A stretch of 51,230 nt of DNA, taken from NCBI GenBank assembly GCA_035513275.1, contig DATKCJ010000237.1, positions 1 through 51,230 of the forward strand. Reading direction: 5' to 3'. Below, in pieces: positions 48,701-51,230 of this stretch. The notes under the pieces are model-generated. The model ran no database searches. It was given only the letters and a program-made list of their open reading frames with translations, and was not told the DNA's origin. Position numbers and translations under genes: made by a program. Source of the DNA: DATKCJ01 sp035513275. Lineage in GTDB: Bacteria; Verrucomicrobiota; Verrucomicrobiia; Opitutales; Opitutaceae. Numbering within the stretch: position 1 is the first letter of the stretch; the number at the start of each line of letters is the position of its first letter.

Positions 48701-51230
48701 ACCTCAAGCTCGTGCTCGGCTCGGCGGTGTACCTGATCCGCACGACCGATGACAATTACGATCCGAACGTTCCCGCCCTCAACACCGGCGGGGTCGACAC
48801 GATCGCCGGCAACGCGAAGAGCGACATCATCCTTGGCGGCGTCGAGGGCGACTACCTCTATGGCGACGGTGTACTCGTCGTGTTTGTGGCGCCTGACTTC
48901 GACAGTCCGATAAACGGCGACTGGACCTTCGTTTCTCGCCTTGCGGTGAAGAGCGGCGCGGACGGCGCCGACATCATACTCGGCGACAATGGCGCGCTCG
49001 AGTGGCTGTCCGATGGCGGATTCGATAATCTCTCAGGAATTGACGTCGGGTTCGAGAATCCTGCGCTATGGGATCAGTTCCAAGGTGGCCCGGACACCGA
49101 CCTCGACACGCTCGACCTCGTCACCACAGAGCAAAAGCTCAACGGCGGTCGCGACTGGATCTGGGGCGGCGACGGCAACGACGCTATCCTCGGCGGCACG
49201 GACTCCGACACGCTCTTCGGCGATAACGGATTCGGCGCCTTGGGCGGCATCGTCTCCGGCACGGCGGACAACAGCGGCGCTGGCGACGGCGGCGACCTGA
49301 TGTTCGGCGACCACGGCCGGCTCTACCCGCAGTTCAGTGCCATGTGGAACGGCGCCGGCGACTGGCGCGACTCGCTGCACTCGCGCAACTTCTTCGCGAT
49401 CGACGTCGGTCAGAACGATGGCGGCGAAGGTGATCGCATGTGGGGTCAGGGCGGCGACGACAACATGCTCGGCCAGCAGGGCGACGACCGTATGTGGGGC
49501 GGCCACCACGACGACGACATGATCGGCGGCCACAACGTTCGCAGCGGTTGGGACGAGCTCGGGTTGGCAGGCGTCATCCAGGTTTCCATCACCAATGATC
49601 CCGGCGACGGCGACGAGACTCAGGACTTCAACGATATCATGGACGGCGACGACGGCGACGATGTCATGGCCGGCGACAACGCCATCATCTGGCGCCGTGG
49701 CGACACCAACGATCCGCGCTTCCGCTCGCTCACCGCCACATCGATCTACACGACTGACGCCGACACGATCACGACGAACATCGAGATTTCGACCAATGGC
49801 AGGCCGAATCCGACTGGCGCCGACGGCCGCGACGTCACGCTCCTCGATCACGACTTCGACATCCAAGGCAATGCGCAGGGCCGCTACGGTCGCGACATCA
49901 TGGCCGGCGGCGCCGCCGAAGACCGCATGTTTGGCCAGCTCGGCGACGACCTCATGCAGGGCGATGGCAGCATCGACCTTGTGGAGACGCTCGCGGTCTA
50001 CCTGCGCTGGCCGGTCACAGCCCCGGGCCTGCCGGATGACAACAATCCAGGCGCTCCGGAACTGTCCGACTCCTACGTCGATCTTTTCTTCAACATCCCT
50101 GAGCAGCTTACAGACGGCAGCGACTACATGGAGGGCAACGGTGGTGCCGACCTCATGTTCGGCGGCCTTGGCCAGGACGACATGATCGGAGGCAGCTCCG
50201 CGCTCTACGGACTCGACTCCCACTCGAAGAGGCCAGACGGCTCCGACATCATGTTCGGCGGAGCGGGCATCCGCACCGAGCGCAACGATATCGGCGAGAA
50301 CATCAACGGCATTGCATTCGCCACCTACAACGCAGACCAGTCCGTCAACGTGCTGCCGACCGGCCACGCGAGCGACGCAGACTTCATGATGGGCGACAAC
50401 GCCAACATCTACCGCCTGGTCAGCGCGACGACCGGCTTGTTCCTGACGTTCAACTACGACGACTATGCCGGCGGCGTGCGCATCATCCCGCGCGCGATGG
50501 AGCAGATCGACTACCACCTTGGCGGCGCGGACTACAATACGCCGGATGATCCCGACAATCCCTACGTGAACGGTGCAGCTCATCTGCTTGGCCAGCCGCT
50601 CGACAACGGCGCGGCGGACTTCATGCACGGTGAGGCCGGAGACGACATCATGTTCGGCATGACCGGCAGCGACCTCATGTTCGGCGGCCCGGGCGACGAC
50701 GACTTGATCGGCGGCTACGGGAACGACTGGATCTCCGGCGGCACCGGCAAGGACGGCGTGCTCGGCGACGACGGTCTCATCTACACGAGCCGCAACAGCA
50801 CACTTGGAGAGCCGCTGAACAACGTTGCCGGCCTCCTCGCTAACGACCCGAGCAAGAAGTATTCGCACGGCACAGTCCTCGACGAGCTCATCTCGACCCC
50901 GGGCGACCTCCAGATTGCGACCATCAACATTTCCGGCGCGCTCAAGAAGTCTGCGGATCTCACGCCGTTCAGCTACGACCCGAACTGGCTGGGTCTCGAC
51001 GACGAGTACCCGGACGACGCGACGAACACACCGTTTGCCGACGACATCATCTTTGGTGGTCTTGGAAGCGACTGGCTGCACGGCGGCTCGGGCGACGATG
51101 CGATGTCGGGCGCGGAGGCTCTCTCGCACGCGTTTGTCACGATGTTCAACGCCATGGGGGCGCCCATAGGAGTGCTCGATCTCGGTTACCACGCAGTGGG
51201 TCTTCCGAATGGACCGTGGGTGTTCCTCGG
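36778..51230 (+). CDS. Giant LEPR-XLL / RTX-repeat surface protein (3' partial)
   Basis: One frame runs without a stop from the GTG at 36778 to the window end, 4,817 complete codons, and continues outside. The only stop-free start upstream of the motif is this GTG (in-frame TGA at 36742). Residues 15-24 read LEPRLLLSAD, the LEPR-XLL signature of large exported proteins. An Ala/Glu-rich acidic region follows (to ~290), then an EF-hand-like loop DINTDGVVDATE (307-318). Residues ~560-1720 hold tandem flagellin-IN-like modules. Residues ~1720-3060 are acidic, beta-rich, with a second EF-hand-like loop DPDGDGKVRIDE (2916-2927). From ~3062 on there are dense GGxGxDxxxG calcium-binding RTX repeats. 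It is acidic and nearly Cys-free. Secretion is probable, perhaps by type I, with the C-terminal signal not visible. Adhesin or surface-layer roles are inferred. Confidence 0.9.
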   Translation, partial: MTSNSQRSEYVFEALEPRLLLSADGLSAAGMDPEIERDVVAQHEEPAVVVAYAMDSTSAATADAGDDIFDVAGQTMEAAVEASEPAADSVVEASVAPVSTADSGASGTEPVAMASVYDGGSAMTQQLVETLNASNAPPSEVDGDAAVSSLSSTIGSDGSGDLQTQALSVLEGGEGNVPSIQADLDSAITGATGALEDGFAAVFQALADLLAEDPLFKNYVPGFLTTLQRGDDVVVVSPTLAQALTTPVDVFTDGALNSGFGEGLSGTNSEDGDYTNSLADRFRFIEFLGAGPLFADMKAEFALDAMDINTDGVVDATEMIAVMVFGQIENFAASTSYGDAEEFAANFAGELMLEFAVNDFLTFNFAVSFTATSSIHGDDVLIGLHNLTLTMGRYEQVDLGYLADELKIGLDPGTPPDPGDPTRLLVTKSLKFDTLVFGFSGGASGPVNSDDFFFAAPGSIEVAVEMDGTVNNMEVNVGFLGTKVIGGDGFDLEMSATGVATDPTNPSPLGFTSYPIIGASGTVTAPDAPSVFDLENDVQFSLGIGTKAYSPFREITVGATETDGFDEIGDLVTLIQGKVNAAFGSGLITVSDSGGKIAFTLVSTTPSVAGIQDELAAIDAIDLGIVFIEANAVSTYIGTDANPFSVPEFSFLISLNGALPVRVVVPGFDATFVDEPDPTADYYEVTVDDFIDAIQDALDAAGLGVITVQDANGNDRLEFWTSGDGPSLEISKTIFFDTVEKITIGELSEYGAEIFVFTPDASSNFEVDLELQALPGIEKPDDTDYLPTGTINVDLDPFDQEPPAGTLADGFAIQPVVVDTIPGEDEQVIKAKFDLQFDAGMVEMLDFNVLGPSEMLGIINQVAIWLDRVVATQLFTAFDLPFAQASLASILNFGAMMRATFLIDGGVDGVVRPEADTWPDDIDDKQRLMAWVQLEFGGEYQLVTMFTNAQQLEYRLAEIVNIILDERGYDIFGAVDDDIRDFVMELIDATYDVTTKELTYRLDTDHNLEGDLAATPILQPQDQPEGVSVPMDFALDLDPLGDFVTESMLFLSGEGRFAFTLGVKLGDAAAALDLDSLLLTDLNDGRGVTVNTNIALSSLIDIEPIVGRLSSDAFFDITLVTNSGTTTYEDVRILRNEQPDDELPNYDWPFTSDNLTFADLLADINNALKKAEVTDDGTISGNLLVEAVAERSGTGDRDTGRIVLRPTAAGAAITALRISTSSGNSAYFELGLPSQSASTAYLIAPEPMAGPIPGDEVVFSISIQRGGVLEGPKIVTVRQTPEDDPGTNKSWSNNNSTLSDLVNDVNAALVAAGLGSDIVAGRSGSTLILFAINSSVRGFFVTPELSAANKLGLDDAAAEADLTAAGVNVAEVNNALSTGVLLRARDTISNPFGRLGVDLDFNINGTQVQLSASETANNSTILSLVRNLNEELNGIDALKGRIIASNDGLNLVFRAIDPSIASITVTGFDVAGEGEQIGFQNNASADSALRIVANLLAPVSFGVTAPAAFSIAVTDPVNGNLAWNATLNDQATITNRNLFDLAADLNQAMNAGFITTYWPGDNTITANDNPLIAVVQGDRIVIGLKTVKGGSALVADPSVAAEEVTGFSITAPGDSTLATELGLVPTGGGNQSNEADRADFVIYFSDGTYGRVELDDLVDRENSDDVLRFKLSDTKIVADVPEPQTIQDLLDSILGQKLFDVSGAEVGTIGDRLTIGIRSDGSGLVLSEPGFDLNNPNVFRVVAVNGSPAALQLGILASDTTQLDVGQYEAAAAGSPDGSIEGARIATLDILDRVFIEDPNLTATIELRTDGVATAEGNFGFVGIRLTSAADLVLYDAEVSVPFITDGNGRVNLDELFSALNTISNLWQLVDLPVVTGGTQTDFDLSVEIWPASDIIDGLFELPADPSVNFDIVGFGALEKYQSENSDAIDSVRLLPIGDVDVTHVNLGTLANFETLLLDDVLDALETFADFLAEFNGFGFLAQDIPLLGESINALLDVANRFAAAIETVRLNPSGGLQSLAQALRQGFGLPEFADAAERDAFFEARGILLPSDLIAFDLLDLNGTEDLMRFDLRIPVSFVQSRSVDLDLGEVDFLGGSEVVDLQGGAGLSVIGYLDTHLSFGIDLVTPSDVYLFENATGLFGAIKAKADNLVFNAAIGPMGIFIRDGSAEINVEFGMDNGAFVQGDDAFTLIDGDVTDLVDGDGGAAFGPNFLGEIKATLPVFFPDDSTYLGDIVLDISQANGNALVLSSPIFTPPNLSDPNTLSLPDFSFIDLAQLNPFNSLPQLLDTLDFFLAGLQDILDGEVFGFDLPLIGDKLSSGADFIEDIRRKILEPIRQFVEQSPDAGEELIEKLLEALLGGGSDGIDFGGMPLQQFLGLTNPISGLGLLNSIETEEIDDGDGYIWKLALGDTYTPPVEIKFDLGFPALGLSMDSGLVINITWNLALSLGISRSDGAFILMGGHGIGPTGNEELTVEVDISLPPGSEIEGRLGFLQLIAEDEGTFFHAEFVVDVFNGQAPDDERLSFSELGLMDIDVSLSAQAVVDLMLTLQFNDAILPDTISALLPKLKAGFRLDWDTGDIFSDEFDFASSLHFVGFYDVRLDMGSFLSDFLGPIVNKIAEITKPLQPVIDVFTTRIPVLSDLAGRTITLLDIAGMFGVVDTGMIYAIADIITLVNEIAGISSDTELLIPLGDFTLFDRDNANPNLSNGEFAENLALPTFDLGDSSDDPDFDFDSFLGDTGQIVDDFAEKLAESADGKSKELSQSLLNKTAPGAGNFSFPLLDNPSLAFGLLLGRDIALVEYDLPPFGVDFTYVQKFPIWGPLFARITGSVGLTIDLAFGYDTYGVRKFAQGNFSNPLDLLAGFYVNDTDQPNGAGTDVPELILRGELFAGAEINLGIATAGVEGGIILTINFDLYDPDGDGKVRIDELVGNFLYEFRYGGGPATAPIAIFDVFGDVAVQLRAFIEFLFFEKTFEITPPITIVEFSIEFDREPILATERGDGALVLNIGPNSASRLNGDTRDIDEQIYVKSVSSNEVLVWSDQFNVAESAAQSYHIGDNKLIIVYGGDGNDVINLDGLGDGIKYFVDAGAGDDVVVGGQAGGEMYGGLGNDTLTGGDGRDLIVGGLGNDKIDGGGGDDWLFGDNGSVSEFVLNVDGSDVDMIRFRALATVDDGDDTIRGGEGNDIVFGGGGYDLIYGGEGNDLLIGDGGYFEGPASSGGIPTSNGFVDVANIITRGIGANDRIYGGAGNDTILGGPGNDLLDGGSDNDVVLGGTGNDIVYGGAGSDWLFGDEGDDIIFGYRDPFGPANFGLDPDDLANDIDPVDDLGDYIEGGDGNDFIRGQGGDDRIHGNRGADIIFGDQGDDVIGAGFVDRPWMPAGADLPYNSEAGGDIIFGGADDDTINAGTGADIVFGDDGLVVFLFFTDTSGMLASNELGSRIRTDSGGVHKLIGDGDETELIKIGDLTRNDGYDPETATQSTNTTPDLYATEPLATDGDDYIAGGDGNDIVFGGGGNDTIYGDFDPTQPLFGPRPFGQDVLIGDGGRVELYGRRYQAIEAIANLSFDGVDTISGNDGGDFIFGGGNEDVIFGFQNPAQGSQTPLEDISENDSIFGDNGRIEFDPSDRFNRITRMFTTYAGAAESGASDSINGQWGDDIIFGGLNSSSDIISGGLGNDIVIGDQGEVLFYAPGLGAGWHQFAGDDFPTFDLNFFGNEFWLESFPLFLVRSYPDNLGGVDIISGNEGHDILIGGTAGDFMYGDDPTGSSGAADGDDIMLGDNGEVWFNIDFEEPDFDDDGDPIGVPNTSIGRLTAQVAAMPYASAIDRIRTSDTLETTGGADTMSGNAGADIIFGGVNNGSVDLLYGDRESPTAGSLALDRDDILVGDNGVVDFAFDGDTDRTTLDLIRSYEDALGGTDIISGDAGSDVGIGGTGGDVIYGDRATPNAASLAADGNDTLIGDNADIFLVTAPDPLPPAGGDLKLVLGSAVYLIRTTDDNYDPNVPALNTGGVDTIAGNAKSDIILGGVEGDYLYGDGVLVVFVAPDFDSPINGDWTFVSRLAVKSGADGADIILGDNGALEWLSDGGFDNLSGIDVGFENPALWDQFQGGPDTDLDTLDLVTTEQKLNGGRDWIWGGDGNDAILGGTDSDTLFGDNGFGALGGIVSGTADNSGAGDGGDLMFGDHGRLYPQFSAMWNGAGDWRDSLHSRNFFAIDVGQNDGGEGDRMWGQGGDDNMLGQQGDDRMWGGHHDDDMIGGHNVRSGWDELGLAGVIQVSITNDPGDGDETQDFNDIMDGDDGDDVMAGDNAIIWRRGDTNDPRFRSLTATSIYTTDADTITTNIEISTNGRPNPTGADGRDVTLLDHDFDIQGNAQGRYGRDIMAGGAAEDRMFGQLGDDLMQGDGSIDLVETLAVYLRWPVTAPGLPDDNNPGAPELSDSYVDLFFNIPEQLTDGSDYMEGNGGADLMFGGLGQDDMIGGSSALYGLDSHSKRPDGSDIMFGGAGIRTERNDIGENINGIAFATYNADQSVNVLPTGHASDADFMMGDNANIYRLVSATTGLFLTFNYDDYAGGVRIIPRAMEQIDYHLGGADYNTPDDPDNPYVNGAAHLLGQPLDNGAADFMHGEAGDDIMFGMTGSDLMFGGPGDDDLIGGYGNDWISGGTGKDGVLGDDGLIYTSRNSTLGEPLNNVAGLLANDPSKKYSHGTVLDELISTPGDLQIATINISGALKKSADLTPFSYDPNWLGLDDEYPDDATNTPFADDIIFGGLGSDWLHGGSGDDAMSGAEALSHAFVTMFNAMGAPIGVLDLGYHAVGLPNGPWVFL
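38461..41940 (+). repeat. Tandem flagellin-IN-like modules in the giant protein
   Basis: At least seven copies of an amphipathic helix plus strand unit, such as LSDLVNDVNAALVAAGLGSD, start near residues 562, 682, 1152, 1297, 1418, 1538 and 1684. The last five are spaced about 120-146 residues apart. Several are followed by an A-x-x-L-G-L-like turn (ANKLGLDD, ATELGLVP, ALQLGILA). Confidence 0.6.
45961..51228 (+). repeat. RTX calcium-binding repeat region
   Basis: Nonapeptide repeats of the GGxGxDxUx type (for example GGAGNDTILGGPGNDLLDGG near 46510) fill most of the last 1,750 visible residues. They are interrupted by 20-60 residue inserts that often begin after a GDNG turn. Such arrays bind calcium and fold into parallel beta rolls after export. 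Confidence 0.92.

Noticed and set aside
49066..51192. Minus-strand frame of 708 codons opposite the RTX region, and similar long antisense frames at 39064-40569, 40780-42078, 42271-43899 and 45655-46821
   Set aside because: The plus-strand protein has unmistakable RTX and modular sequence. The antisense frames arise from its strong codon bias (GAC/GGC read backwards as GTC/GCC) and show no recognisable family.

Overview
The window is a GC-rich bacterial chromosome segment. The suggested source is a Verrucomicrobiota/Opitutaceae-like or related PVC-type bacterium. That inference rests on a giant LEPR-XLL/RTX surface protein, an ECF sigma factor next to a Ser/Thr kinase-WD40 protein, a collagen-like fibre, DUF748/DUF2959 genes, many GTAG-headed intergenic palindromes and few strong Shine-Dalgarno sites. 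No rRNA, tRNA, CRISPR array, integrase or transposase was recognised, and the taxonomic placement is an inference.

Layout. 1-12.2 kb: a membrane spermidine-synthase-like protein (cut by the window start), an SGNH-hydrolase lipoprotein, a DUF748 (AsmA-like) gene followed by a DUF2959 lipoprotein gene, an exported metallophosphoesterase, a GNAT acetyltransferase carrying palindrome DNA inside its reading frame, and a secreted M16 metallopeptidase. 12.2-17.5 kb: a repeat-bearing gap, a lower-GC orphan gene, then an ECF sigma factor gene upstream of a membrane Ser/Thr kinase with a beta-propeller-like C-terminus, and a small unknown ORF divergent from the sigma gene. 17.6-21.0 kb: an exported fibre protein with IPT-like, collagen-like, YadA-head-like and beta-helix segments. 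21.0-28.0 kb: a lytic transglycosylase, a PD-(D/E)XK nuclease-like protein, two paralogous exported amidohydrolases, a low-molecular-weight phosphatase and a proline-rich single-pass membrane protein, separated by dense palindrome clusters. 28.1-36.4 kb: a split histidine-degradation locus (hutF apart; hutH-hutU tightly coupled and followed by a MOSC gene), interrupted by an orphan MmeI/YeeA-like DNA-recognition domain protein and a winged-helix/TPR regulator. 36.8 kb to the end: one uninterrupted reading frame of at least 4,817 codons, still open at the window edge.

How the genes work together. HutH converts histidine to urocanate and HutU converts urocanate to imidazolonepropionate. HutF deiminates N-formimidoylglutamate to N-formylglutamate. 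The HutI and HutG steps must be encoded elsewhere. The sigma/kinase pair is a plausible signalling unit. The fibre, the giant RTX protein, the transglycosylase, the M16 peptidase and several exported hydrolases point to a heavy investment in the cell surface and periplasm. The strongest candidates for something undescribed are the giant protein's repeat architecture, the family of GTAG/GTGGG palindromes (including one inserted in frame in a gene), and the orphan target-recognition-like protein.
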